NCBI GenBank assembly: GCA_021396245.1
Contig: WNYE01000026.1
Coordinates: forward strand, 62,001 to 126,000
Length of the DNA: 64,000 bases
Origin: Sporothrix humicola
Taxonomy: Eukaryota > Ascomycota > Sordariomycetes > Ophiostomatales > Ophiostomataceae
Reading direction: 5' to 3'
The first letter of the stretch is position 1. Each line of letters begins with the position of its first letter. Shown here piece by piece: positions 1 through 10,643 of this stretch. Both the position numbers and the translations under genes were made by a program. The notes beneath the pieces are model-generated. The model ran no database searches. It had not been told where the DNA came from and saw nothing but the letters and a program-made list of their open reading frames with translations.

Positions 1-179
1 TTTTTATCTCTTTTTTTCTTTTTTTTTCTTCATATATGAAGCGACTTGCCCCGGCATCTGTCGTCTGTGTCGTTATTTCAATCATCGTCCTCATCTTTGC
101 TCTCATCATTCCTTCACTCACTCAATTTACTCCAAAAATACCATCATCACCAACAAATCAAAAGGACACCACCGCTACA

Positions 180-1411
180 ATGTCCGTCCCAAAGAACCTC
201 GTCGTCGTCGGCGGCAGCTATGTCGGCGTCAATGTGGCCCAGCAACTGGCCGCCGCGCTCAGCGACTCGTTCCGGGTCGTTCTGATTGAGAAGAACTCGC
301 ACTTTAACCACCTGTTTGCCTTTCCGCGGTTCGCATCCACGTCCAAGGTCGAGACGAAAAAGGCGTTTATTCCCTACATGCCGGGCACGTTTGCCGCGAC
401 GCCGGGCGCCAACAAGAACACGGTCGTGCAAGCCAAGGCCACGGGGTTGACGCGCACAACGGTCGAACTGGACCGGTCTGTTTCGCTGGGCGGCGGCGTC
501 GAGAGCCGGAGCATTCCCTACGAATATCTGGTGCTGGTTACCGGCACGCAAATGGTGCCCCCCTCGGCGATGCCCGGCACGGAGAAGCGCGACGGCGTGG
601 CGTACCTGCAAAAGCACGCGGCGCAGGTCGAGGCTGCGCAGCGGATCGCCATTATCGGCGGCGGCGCCGTCGGCGTGCAAATGGCCACGGACATTAAGGA
701 GCTGTACCCCAGCAAAAATGTGACGCTCATTCACTCACGGCCAACTGTCATGAACCGCTTCCACGTGGACCTGGACGGCATTGTCAAGGCACGTTTCGCC
801 GAGCTGGGCATCGAGACAAAGCTGGGATCGCGCGTTGTGTCCCCCAAAGCGAGCACGGCGGCCCCGGCAGACGGTACTCCCCTCGAAGTTGTGTCGCAGG
901 ACGGCTCCCGCCTGGAGACAGACCTTGCCATTGTCTGCACGGGCCAGACGCCGCAATCGGGTTTGCTGGCATCGCTCTCGCCGTCGTCGATCAACGAGTC
1001 CGGCTTCATTCGTGTGAGAGATACTCTCCAAGTCCAAGACCCCGAACTGAACAATGTGTTTGCCATTGGCGACGTCGCCGACACCGGTGCCGCCAAAGCC
1101 GCGAGGCCGTAAGTACCCTGCTCTAAACATTAATGTTGATAACTCCTACTGACCTCTGCAGCGCGTCCAAACAAGCCACGATTGTCGTGCAAAACATCCA
1201 GCACCTGCTCAAGAACGAGCCGCTCGACAAGTACACGGGCATCGACCCGGCGGGCATCCACATGACCCTTGGCTTGACCAAGAATATCGTCTTCCGCAAC
1301 CCGCTGCCCGGCGATAAGCCGCACGTCGTGCCGAGAGAAGACGGCACCTACGACATGAACATTGACGGCGTCTGGACTCGCCGCGGCGGCGGTCTTGATG
1401 CCAACTTGTAG
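180..1411 (+). CDS. AIF/AMID-type FAD-dependent NAD(P)H oxidoreductase, two exons
   Basis: Exons 180-1108 and 1162-1411 give 392 residues. The 53-nt intron has a GTAAGT donor, a CTGAC branch point and a CAG acceptor, and splicing restores the conserved stretch GDVADTGAAKAARPASKQ. The N-terminal VVVGGSYVGV (residues 8-17) is the FAD-binding dinucleotide fold. IIGGGAVGV (about 158-166) is the second, NAD(P)H-binding fold. FAIGDVAD (about 294-301) is the C-terminal flavin-contacting motif. The order and length fit the AMID/AIFM2 (FSP1-like) branch of pyridine nucleotide-disulfide oxidoreductases, which pass electrons from NAD(P)H to quinones. The substrate here is unknown. The start at 180 puts the first fold at the N-terminus as in relatives. 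An in-frame ATG at 36 would add 48 residues with a very hydrophobic stretch, but that DNA looks more like a CT-rich leader. Confidence 0.88.
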
Positions 1412-2307
1412 GGGGTGACGGAATGATAGTCACTCCTGAGTAGAGGTCTAGCAGATTTAACGATAATTTATGAATATATAAAGAGCATACAATATAGCTG
1501 CAAGCAACGACCATTTTTAAATGCATACAATCCCCGAAATAATAATGTGAAGACGAAGTAAATAAGCTTTTCGGCCATTGCCAAGATCGTTTGGTGACTG
1601 TGGCGCTTGCAAAGCATCAGCATGTCATAAGGCTGCCAGACAACATCTCTTTTCGTTAAAAAAGTTAAGTAGAGGTCCATACCTTGTCCTTGTTTTCTCT
1701 CCGAGTTATATTTTGATAACAGGCCCAGTTTCTCTCTCGTTTTTCTTTCCTTAAAAAGCAACAAAACCAGTAGTTATCTGTACATGTCCATTCCAACAAA
1801 TCTCAAGAAAATAAAGGCTCGTGGAAAGTTCCGAGTCGGCGTAGTGCGGACGTAGTGTCCGATGCAAGTGGGTGTCAGTGGGTGTCACTTACATGGTTGA
1901 CAGGGATTAAACCACGCGAAGGACGTGCCGCATCAGGAAAGAAAGACAGCCAGCCAATGTGAGAGCCGCAAATACAGTGACGCCTTACTCCAGTGCCGGC
2001 ACGTTATTTTTACATCGACAGACAAGGAAAGAGATGCGTCAACAAAGGTCGGACAGTTTAACGAAACGATGAAAATATGCGACGGATATGCTCCGGATAG
2101 GAAAGATTTGCTAGTAAAAAATAATGGATAAATATGGAAAAAAAAGAAAAAAAAGAAATGCAAAGAGAGCTGGTGACTTAAAATACTTTGGCTGTGCACA
2201 TCACTTTTCATGGGGTTCTAATAAACTCGCATTCCTTCTTCTTTTCTTTTTTATCAACTTCATTTATCTATTTTATTCGGCCTTTCTTCTACGCGACAAC
2301 CTCCACC
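1412..2307. other. Intergenic spacer between the AIF-like gene and the MFS gene
   Basis: No coding sequence recognised. It holds the 3' end of the oxidoreductase gene and the promoter of the permease. At 1847-1861 a CGG-N9-CCG inverted repeat (arms CGGAC/GTCCG) has the form of a Zn2Cys6-factor site, about 450 bp upstream of the permease start. It is followed by a short tandem GTGGGTGTCA-like repeat (about 1869-1888). Confidence 0.5.
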
Positions 2308-3921
2308 ATGTCGGAAGCCCTTGCGTTCAAGGCACTCGACGACAATGTCGAACGGCGCAACGTCACGCACGCATCCGCCAGCGGCATCCAAAACGGCCAG
2401 GACGTGTCGGCCCGGCAGCGGACATGGCGCAGCTACATCTGGGACAGTTTTGACAAGGGACCCGAGGAACGAAAGCTTCTCTTCAAGACGGACTGCACGC
2501 TGCTCCTGTTTGCTTGTCTCGGTACCTTTATCAAGTACCTGGACCGTAGCAACCTGACCTATGCTTTCGTGTCGGGCATGGAGGAAGAGCTCAGCTTTTA
2601 CGGGAACCAGATTGTCAACGCCAACTCGTTCTATACGATGAGCAGCTGTCTGGCGCTGTGGCCGATGCAGCTGATCATGACACGGGTGCCGCCGCGGTAT
2701 TTTGTGCCATTCATCGAGCTGGCGTGGACCATGGCCACGTTTGGCCAGAGCCAGATGAACACCGCCCCGCAGTTGTACGCACTACGAAGCTTGATTGGCA
2801 TCTTTGAGTCGGCGCATTTCTCGTGCATGTGCTACCTGTTTGGCGCGTGGTACCAGAAGAACGAGCTGGGGCGGCGGATTGGCATCCTGAACGCATGCAC
2901 GGCCATTGGGCCCATGTTTGCGGGCTACTTGCAGGCGGCGGCGTACAACAATCTGGACGGCGTCAAAGGGCGGTCCGGCTGGCGGTGGCTCTTTATCATC
3001 GACGGTGTTATCGGGTTGGGCGTTTTGGTGCCGCAAATCTTCTTCTTTCCCGACGTGCCGGCCCGCATGACAAAAGACTTTGTCTTTTCCGAGGCCGACA
3101 TTGAGCTCGCCCGCGACCGCAACCCGATCGAGGGCCGCGTCAAGCAGGGCCGCATTACAGTCAAGCAAGTCAAGAGGTGGTTCTTGACGCCCGAGATCTG
3201 GGCCCTCTGGTTCATGTCGGCGTGCAACTCGGTCGGCTTCCAGCCCTCGAACGCGATGCCGTACTGGTTCAAGGCGTGGAACAAGCGCATCCCAGGGTCG
3301 TACACGGTCGCCCAGATCGACAACTACTCGACCACGCTCTACGGCATGGACCTCTTCCAGATGCTCCTGTTTGGCTGGCTGTCCGACACCGTCTTTCGCG
3401 GCCGCCGCTGGCCAGGACTCATCATTGGGCCGGGCATCAACTTGATCGTGGTAATTCTCCTTGCCGCCACGCCCGTCTTCCCAGAACACAATCGCTCGTT
3501 CCGCTTCTTTTTGTACACGCAGACCAGCTGGGGCACCGCCACCAGCACGCTCTTCTGGGCCTGGACCAATGAGGTCTGCAAGGGCGACCCGGCCACGCGC
3601 GCCTTTGCGGGCGGTGGTCTCAATGTGTGGGCGTCTGTGTTCAGTGCCACGATTCCTCTGGCTGTCTTTCAAACGGTGCAGATGCCCAATATTGTCGCCG
3701 GCAACTGGACAGCCGCTGGGTTTCTGGCTGCCGAGATCATCGTCGTCATCGGCATGGTCTTCTGGTTGAAGAGGAAGGGCACACAAAAGGGACGTGAAGA
3801 CGGCGTTGTCTCTGTTCCTTCAGGCAGCAATCTGAGCAGTCAGGATGAAGAGCACAATTATGGCACGGTCAAGACCGCCACGGTCAACATCACAGAGCCC
3901 ACCACGCCAGTCCAGAAATAA
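2308..3921 (+). CDS. MFS transporter of the anion:cation symporter (allantoate/pantothenate permease-like) family
   Basis: A single exon of 537 residues. The start is the first in-frame ATG, in a CTCCACCATG context; the frame stays open upstream but only with non-ATG codons. The motif KYLDRSNLTYAFVSGM after the first membrane helix, the PxxYF and GIFESAHFSCMCYLFGAWY segments, and GWRWLFIIDG are hallmarks of the fungal Dal5/Fen2/Tna1-type ACS permeases, which import organic acids, vitamins or small amides with protons. About twelve membrane helices alternate with polar loops, and both ends are hydrophilic (about 70 residues at the N-terminus). The substrate cannot be read from sequence. The convergent neighbour is a TauD-type dioxygenase, which makes a sulfonate or related acid plausible. 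Confidence 0.9.
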   Translation: MSEALAFKALDDNVERRNVTHASASGIQNGQDVSARQRTWRSYIWDSFDKGPEERKLLFKTDCTLLLFACLGTFIKYLDRSNLTYAFVSGMEEELSFYGNQIVNANSFYTMSSCLALWPMQLIMTRVPPRYFVPFIELAWTMATFGQSQMNTAPQLYALRSLIGIFESAHFSCMCYLFGAWYQKNELGRRIGILNACTAIGPMFAGYLQAAAYNNLDGVKGRSGWRWLFIIDGVIGLGVLVPQIFFFPDVPARMTKDFVFSEADIELARDRNPIEGRVKQGRITVKQVKRWFLTPEIWALWFMSACNSVGFQPSNAMPYWFKAWNKRIPGSYTVAQIDNYSTTLYGMDLFQMLLFGWLSDTVFRGRRWPGLIIGPGINLIVVILLAATPVFPEHNRSFRFFLYTQTSWGTATSTLFWAWTNEVCKGDPATRAFAGGGLNVWASVFSATIPLAVFQTVQMPNIVAGNWTAAGFLAAEIIVVIGMVFWLKRKGTQKGREDGVVSVPSGSNLSSQDEEHNYGTVKTATVNITEPTTPVQK

Positions 3922-4308
3922 GTCGACCTGTAGAGATAATGGGATTTAGTTTCTTTCAAGACGAATAAAACTACAGAATTTAACTCAGATAATCGTTTCT
4001 TTTTCTCTCTCTCTTTTTTTTATAAATAATCAAAGATGCACGCAAAAAAACTTGCTTTTTTAGCAAACATCTTTGACCGAAAATAAACAGAAAAATCAAT
4101 TCGTCAAAAATATATCCAATTAAATTGTCCAAGTACATAAAATTGCCGTATTCAGGTCATGCTCGCGTCATTGTCGGCCATTGTCCGATTCCGACGTCGG
4201 CAGCCGATCCCCGTTCCTCTTGCCGTTTTTGGCACTTACACGGGTCAGCACGCAAACGTGCTTTTAGTGGCAATGGCACAACACAACGGAAGGAGCGACT
4301 GGCTCGCC
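3922..4308. terminator. Convergent 3' region of the MFS and TauD-like genes
   Basis: An AT-rich spacer between two genes that end towards each other. An AATAAA hexamer at 3964-3969, about 45 bases after the permease stop, is a candidate polyadenylation signal. No gene is seen. Confidence 0.45.
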
Positions 4309-5512
4309 TCAACGCACAAAATCGTCAATGTCGTCCCACAGGCTCACCAGCACCGACCGGTCGCCCACAAACTTGGTCCGCGAGTGCTGCACGGTGTAGT
4401 TGTTGACAACGGCCACGTCGCCCTCCTGCCACGGCACCAGAAAGCCAATCTCGTCCTGGATCTCAATGAGGCGGTCATGATACTCATCGGGAATGTCGGA
4501 GCCGTCACCGTAGGACGAGGGCAGTTTGTACCCCGGGCCGTTCTGCACTTTGTGCGGCGGTTTTAGCGAGCCGCTCCGCTTAGCGTTGCCATAGACGCCG
4601 GCCAGCCCGTTGAAGAACGACTTGCGGCCGCTCGACTTGATTGTGCGAATCGCCGGAACGACCTGGACGACGTGCAGACCATCCCCATAGGCATCCGGCT
4701 GCCACACGGCCGAGGCGTTGATGTCGTTCTTCAACAGCTTTTCGACCTTGGCGTGCTGGACTTCCAGAGAGTCACCTTCCTCAATGTCGAAACCGTACGA
4801 GTCCTGCCAGTTGTAGCCAATGGCCGCCGCTTCGGGGTCGTGTTTGGAGGGATAGTACTGCCGCCCTGTCACCTTTTTCTCTTCGAGATCCTTGACAAAC
4901 TCGGGCAGTTCCTGCTGGAGCCGCTCGTACAGCTCTGTCGACGACAGCAGCGGCGTTTGTCCGCCCTGTTCGGGTACTCGCTCCGAAAAGAAGAACACAA
5001 TCTCGGGAAAATGGTTCGTGCGGGCGTACTCGTTGTGGAAGTGCATCGACACCGTCCCGGGCAGCTCGCTGGCCATCTTGATGTACTTTGTGACGGACGA
5101 GCGGGCGCCCGACAGGCCCAGCTCCTGGTGTTCCGCGCGGAAGCCAAAGGCGTCTACGAGGAACGAAAGGTCTTGAGCCGTTTTCAGTGGGAGGCCGCGG
5201 AAGAAGAGGACACCGTCTGCTGAAGTTAGTGGGGGCATCAAAAGTAAAATGTCATCCTGGGGGCAACTCACGCTGGTTCAACAACGACCGAATGGTGCCG
5301 TCGGCGGCGAGTTGCTGGATGCGGGCCTTCACATCGGGCAGACTGACCGGTGTAGTTTTGTCGGCCAGTGTCAGACCAAGAGGAAAGGCATTTCCGTGAA
5401 CGACCCGCTGGCCGGGGACGTCAAACGGCGTAAACTCGACTGTAGAAGTTGTCGAGGTAGTTGAAGGCGGACCAGTCGGAATGGCGATGGACGAAGCCAC
5501 GGCAGTAGACAT
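4309..5512 (-). CDS. TauD/TfdA-family Fe(II)/2-oxoglutarate-dependent dioxygenase, two exons
   Basis: On the minus strand, exon 5512-5272, a 52-nt intron (GTGAGT donor, CTAAC branch, CAG acceptor) and exon 5219-4309 give 383 residues. The metal-binding HxD/E motif is H142-N-E144 in MHFHNEYA. The distal histidine is H359 in NNYTVQHSR, with R368 behind it as the likely 2-oxoglutarate contact. Length and layout fit the fungal taurine catabolism dioxygenase family, which oxidises the carbon next to a sulfonate or a similar leaving group and releases sulfite or an equivalent. The substrate is uncertain, since this family also acts on other acids. Adjacent convergent transcription with an ACS-family permease suggests a small uptake-and-degradation unit. 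Confidence 0.88.
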
Positions 5513-5515
5513 CGT

Positions 5516-5634
5516 GATAATATGTGTGTGTTGGCAATGCTAGATAAGGGAACGTAGAAAAGAGACCCAACAGCCCCATATAAGTCGTAAATGCCGTGAA
5601 ATTGGAGAGGGGCCCGTCCCCTCAAGTGATTATC
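5516..5634. promoter_or_regulatory. Cluster of GATA-factor motifs upstream of the TauD-like gene
   Basis: GATAA on the plus strand at 5516-5520, GATAAG at 5543-5548, and GATAA on the minus strand at 5634-5630 lie within 125 bp upstream of the dioxygenase start at 5512. Paired GATA motifs are the known binding pattern of the fungal nitrogen regulators of the AreA/NIT2 type. A link to nitrogen or sulfur control is inferred. A perfect inverted repeat TCGGA-N5-TCCGA lies at 5649-5663. Confidence 0.35.
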
Positions 5635-6433
5635 CCCTCTGTCTGCTGTCGGACATCCTCCGATTCACGCGATGGCGTGCTTGGTCCTTCGATGTGATCC
5701 TGGTCGGCTCGCGTACAGTTGCAGTGGTGCAAGACGACATATCCATCTTTTCAACATGCAGTCTCTAGTCATTTATTTGACAACTTGGGGCAATCTCGGA
5801 CAAGTTCCCCGACAGTAGAACATTGGATATTTTCAATGATCAAGTATTTCGGATGCCGTCAAAAGACATGGCTGCGACTGGGCTGCTAGGCGGGAACATC
5901 CGTTGAATAAAAATTTGCCAAGATTATTCAAGCTTTCTCGGCGAGCCATATCGAAGTTTTTTCTGTAATGCAGATTTAGTGATAGTAATGGAGGTGGAAA
6001 TAGGCATTGCCTTCATCATAATTGGGATGGGCTCATCGTTTGGTTCATTGCTGTGTCTTGTTTACTTTGGTGAGGTGTCTTTCGGGTGGTGAGAGAGATC
6101 GTGCGTGGCCTGGCATTGAACTTCTTGAAGTGACTTTTGAGATACTGTCTAGAAAGTTAAACGAAATAGAGATACCCCTTTTCTTCTTGTGCCATGTGGT
6201 TCTTGCCATGTTGTAAACTCGTGGTCGTCGTTGTCGAGAAGGTGCGACTCTCGTGGAAGTGGGTCCAACAGCCGGCCCCCATTGGTGCATACAGCCCAAA
6301 CTCGCCAAACATCACTGTAGTGGGGTTCACCACGAGCTCCCCACGTTGAAGCTTCCTCAAACAGCTTCAATCTCGCCTCACTCAACCACAACCACAACCA
6401 CAACCTCTTGTCAACACCCACGCACCACCCACA
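5635..6433. other. Divergent promoter region between the TauD-like gene and PAC3
   Basis: No coding sequence recognised. The right end (about 6355-6433) has a CA-rich leader typical of fungal 5' untranslated regions, running into the ACCCACAATGG start of the next gene. Confidence 0.4.
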
Positions 6434-7001
6434 ATGGCTGACATCGCTCCTCCCGCTGCCGAAGTCGTCCACGGCGCACCCTACCCGGCCAAGCAAAAGA
6501 CCGCCACCGGCACCGTCAACGGCGTCCCTACCGAGGCAGAGGTCTCCTACTTTCGCGACAAAATTCTTGTCCTCGTCTCCCAGTCCGGACGACTGGCCCA
6601 ATGGGTAAGATCTCTCTATTTTCTATCGCATTCTGCCACGCTCGCTCAAACACTCGCTAACTGCTCAGATCCAAGTACCGCTGTCCGCCCCCTCGGCCGC
6701 TTCCGTCGACGCCGCCCTTCCGCTCGCTCCCCGCTCCGGCACAAACCCCGCCACCGGCCTCTTGCCGTCCACCCACCTCACGCCCCGCACCCTCTTTGGC
6801 GCTGGCGGCGAGTCCCGCGAGACGTTTGGACAACTGGTCGCCGCCCAGATTGGTAGTTTGCTGGCACTCCGCGATCCGAGCGAGACGAGAACACTTGTCG
6901 TGGGACTAGGACTGGCTGCGGCGGGCAGCGGAAGCACAACCGACGCCCAGGCACAGGCCATCTACTTTGATGTCGTGGACCTGGTGCAGAAGGCGTTATA
7001 A
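6434..7001 (+). CDS. Proteasome assembly chaperone 3 (PAC3/PSMG3, yeast Irc25/Poc3 type), two exons
   Basis: Exons 6434-6604 and 6669-7001, joined across a 64-nt intron (GTAAGA donor, GCTAAC branch, CAG acceptor), give 167 residues. KQKTATGTVNGVPTEAEV followed by FRDKILVLVSQSGRLAQW matches the N-terminal half of the PAC3 fold. LLG/TLFG-type and C-terminal LVVGLGLAAAG segments match the second half. PAC3 pairs with PAC4 and helps assemble the alpha ring of the 20S proteasome. The family is short and diverged, so the assignment rests on the GVPTE and ILVxVSQxGR motifs and on the length. Confidence 0.75.
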
Positions 7002-10000
7002 GAGGGCGAGAGGAGACCCAAGACCCTCTTCACCGAGAGCTGCCCGACTGCCCGAGCTGCCGACGTTCCTTGTCCCTTTGAAAGGGGCATGACATGCAGG
7101 CGACGTGCCTTTTTGTCCCTGAGACACCGAGAAAGGGAATCTCGTGGAATGCCTCTAGAAGGCTTCTAGCGCAGAGGCCACATCAGACTGCAAGAAGGAA
7201 AAGTGTGGCCGACTCCCGATTGCTTCCGCGAGGCTACGGGATGTGGAGAGAAGGAGGGTCACTCGGATCCATTTGTGGCAAGCTGAACCTCATTTGGATC
7301 GTTGGAAGGAAAATACTCGGCATGGTCTTTTCTGGTAAGCACCTTTGTCTGGCAAGCCACAGACAGCTTTGTGGAAGCCAATTGATACCCGGCATTGGAT
7401 GCTGGTTGCAAAGGAAGGACTTTGGGCGAATCTGGCCGGCACGAAACTCCCAGCCTTGCGGACAACCGCGATGGACGCATATTGTTGGAGGACACATTCA
7501 GGGGAACCACAGATAGGATTGGTTCATGTCGACATCAACATTGGTCTGCCAACAGGATCTGCCACAAGATCTCTCCGAGTTTGCAGCGGTCAGTGGCCAG
7601 TCAAAAATCAAAAGACCCTCCCGACTGAGGCAAGGCTGTCGGAGCTATCTCGTTACGGCATTGTGGATGGGAAACTGGACACTCTTTATTAAGAGCAAGT
7701 CTGAGAAAGGAAAAGCGGACTCCAACAGTCTCCAACAGACATATGGTGTGTCAAATACGCTCCTACGGCTTGTCTGTGGCGGATCTGTGGCGGATCTGTG
7801 GTATACTGAAGTCTACACAACTTTCCTTCTTGTTCTCTCCCCGAGCCAAGTCCGTCCGTTTCATGGACGAACGTCGACCGTCTGCGCGACCGAACCGGCC
7901 AACACCCGAGCAGCCGTGACGGGTAGACTGTCTGGGCCCTGGATTATGAGGCAGCATATCCACAGACCCGCGGACATATCTCTCACAGTAGATATTATCA
8001 ACTCGTTTCTCTCCTTCTCTCTTCATCTCAACTACCGTATGTGATGTCCGTGATATCTCCAAATCGTTAAATTCTCCTCATTTCTATACAGTACTTTCAC
8101 ACCCGCCAAGGCTGACCTGACCATCACTGGTCGATGCAAAGGCCGAGACAGAAGATCTGTACGACGAGTTCTATGTTACGTTTGTGTGAACTCTTCTTCC
8201 CCGCGTCTGATCTGTCCCGCATTCCCCGTCCTCGTATTGTCGATTTCTGCCACACAATTGTGCCTTTTGTGTGTGTGTAAATGCACATCTTGAACTTCCC
8301 CTCACTATCTCTTACACACCATCTTTCCTGTACGTCTGCCTGCCTGTTTGCATCTCTGCATGTCTTCCGGCTCCGTTGGTTGCACTTTCACACGTTTCCA
8401 TCCCACTGTAGAAAGAAGTACACATGTACTGCTGCATTCCCCTCTCTCCTGCATCTGTCGACACGGCTCAATGTTCGATTTCCCCTCTTTTTGGGACGGT
8501 TGATTGTTATTATTATGTGTTGTTGCTGGCCATTGATTCTGGTTGATGGTTGCTGTGCTACTTTGAAACATGCACCTACGCCACACTATGCTGACCACGC
8601 ATCTGTACAGAGGACATAAATACAAAATGAACATCAAATAAAACCACCGTCTTCTCGCCTTATTCTCGCTTCTTTCTTTCTTCACCGGCCGTGTCTATTT
8701 CCATCTTTCGTCTGCAGCCGTCAGCTGACTCTCGCCCGGATTCTGCGGCCATTATCAGGCTGTTATCTGTATTAACGTACGTATTTACGTATTTCCTAAT
8801 TCCTGCGATTTCCTTCAATCGTAATTCGTGCCTCCAAAAGGCAATTCTGAGTACGGAGTGAAAGAGAGAGGAGAACGCTCAAGACGACGTTGAGCTCCCC
8901 CTTGTCCGCCGACATGCCCCACAATTTGTATGGCCTGCCATTTCCCTCTCGTTGCCATTGCTACCCCACATCGCTCTGGTGCAAGCGTGGAGCGTGGTGT
9001 GTGCGATCCCGAGCCTCCGCCGACACATCTCCGTTTTACATCTTGACATTGAACCCAAAAGCGGGGCAGCCGCCGCATGATACATGGGGGGAAGGCACCA
9101 CCAACACGCCTGCCCGCAAACAAACCACACGACCACAGTCCACAGACCAGAAGAAGGCGACAGACGTGAGCGGGAAACGATCACAACGGACTGTACACGT
9201 CTGGTTCTCGTTCTCATTGCGATTCTCACTGTTGGCTGCCTGTATGCTCAACAACACTGCCCCTCCTTACTACCGAGTTGCGTTCGTAGCCGAGCGGGCA
9301 TCCGGATGAGTTGTGTTGAGAATTGAGTGATATGAATTTGTGAGTGTAGACTGCGAGCTGTATTATCTCGACTGTTCCTTCCTTACGAGTGCCCGTTTTG
9401 GATCGTTATTTCCACGTTGTGCACGGAGTACGCCCTGCAAAAAAGACAGTCGCAGCTTCCGAAACTGGTCCCGACCTTCCGTTTTGCACGTCTGCTCTTG
9501 CCATTCATTCTTTCCAGACCCTATTTGCTCTTCCCGTATCCAATTGCGAGCCAATTGCTTGCTGAGCCTGCCTCCTTCCCTCCAATTCTTCCATTTCCTC
9601 TCATATTTGCTCCGGCTCCCCCTCTCGGCTTCATACTTGCGTCCGCAAACATTAAACAGCCCAGCCAATTCGCGTTGAGATTCCCGAACCAGCAAATCCC
9701 TCCGGCACGGCTAGTGCTGGGACCATTTTTACAGTATTCATGTTTGTTGTCAACAATCTTTGAGCTTCTTCCGTAAATCGTCAAGCTTCTTCCGTATCGT
9801 ATACTCTAATCTCTCTGACTCGCAATCATGATTCAGACTGCGTGACAAGGTGCAGGCCTGGGTCGCGACTGCCCCGTGTAAAGTGCAGTGAGAGAGCATG
9901 GGTGGTGGTCGTTCCTTCTTGTCAGGTACTCGGTACTCAGGTACCTTTTCTCTAGCTGAGCTAGATCCGCCGCCGTATTAGCTCCAACACTACGTAATTG

Positions 10001-10643
10001 CCCGTTTTGTGTTTCGTGTGCCTCTTTGTGGACGATGCCACTGCCCGTTGTTTGTTTCTCCCTCGCCCGCTCTTGCCTCTTTCTCCTCTCTGCTTTTGCA
10101 CTTGCCACAAGGGAGCTTGTCGTTCCTCGCTCCACTTCTCCGACAAACCCCCTTCCCGACAAGGAAAATAAAAGAAAGTGGAAAGTACTCGGTCGATGTG
10201 CCATCCACACTCCTTCCTCGCGCAGTATTCTCCAATGCCTCAATGCGCTTCCGTGTTCTCACACACACAAACCGATCGACCCATAGGCCCGTCTTGTGTT
10301 GGTGCTACCGTTTCGTTGCTCCTTCCCCTCTCCGTCTCGCTTCGCTCTTGCCTCCTCTTGCCTGTTGGTGACGATCTCCGAGCGTAGTCCTTTCCCCTCC
10401 GTAGAAAGTAAATCCAACAATACCAAAATAAGCTCCTTCCCTGGTATAAAGCAAACTCATCCCCGCCGTCTCATCCCAGTTGCTCTTGCCTCTTTCTCTC
10501 TTTCCTCTTTTCTTCTCCCCCCTATTCTCTTTCTCTCTTCACTTCTCATCGCATCTCCAAATCTCATCCTCACTCAACTCAACTCTACTTCGACCTCACC
10601 TCTTCGTCTCATACACACAACAACAAACCCACCCACATTCAAA
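7002..10643. other. 3.6-kb intergenic region between PAC3 and formate dehydrogenase
   Basis: No convincing gene on either strand. Open frames up to 140 codons occur but have no recognisable domains and mixed codon use. An 11-bp unit (TCTGTGGCGGA) is repeated 2.6 times at 7773-7801. From about 9470 rightwards the plus strand becomes increasingly CT-rich towards the formate dehydrogenase promoter. Confidence 0.5.
10445..10643 (+). promoter_or_regulatory. TATA box and CT-rich leader of the formate dehydrogenase gene
   Basis: TATAAA lies at 10445-10450. It is followed by a strongly CT-rich tract (about 10480-10620) and then a CA-rich stretch up to the start codon. There is no ATG between 10244 and 10643, which supports 10644 as the translation start. 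This pattern is common for highly expressed or inducible fungal genes. Confidence 0.55.

Noticed and set aside
2782..3786. 334-codon open frame antisense to the MFS transporter
   Set aside because: A shadow of the sense codons; the sense frame carries clear transporter motifs.
7094..7516. 140-codon frame after PAC3
   Set aside because: No domain, mixed codon use and no leader-like sequence before the ATG.
10296..10643. Upstream extension of the formate dehydrogenase frame
   Set aside because: It contains no ATG, lies across the TATA motif and CT-rich leader, and relatives begin much later.
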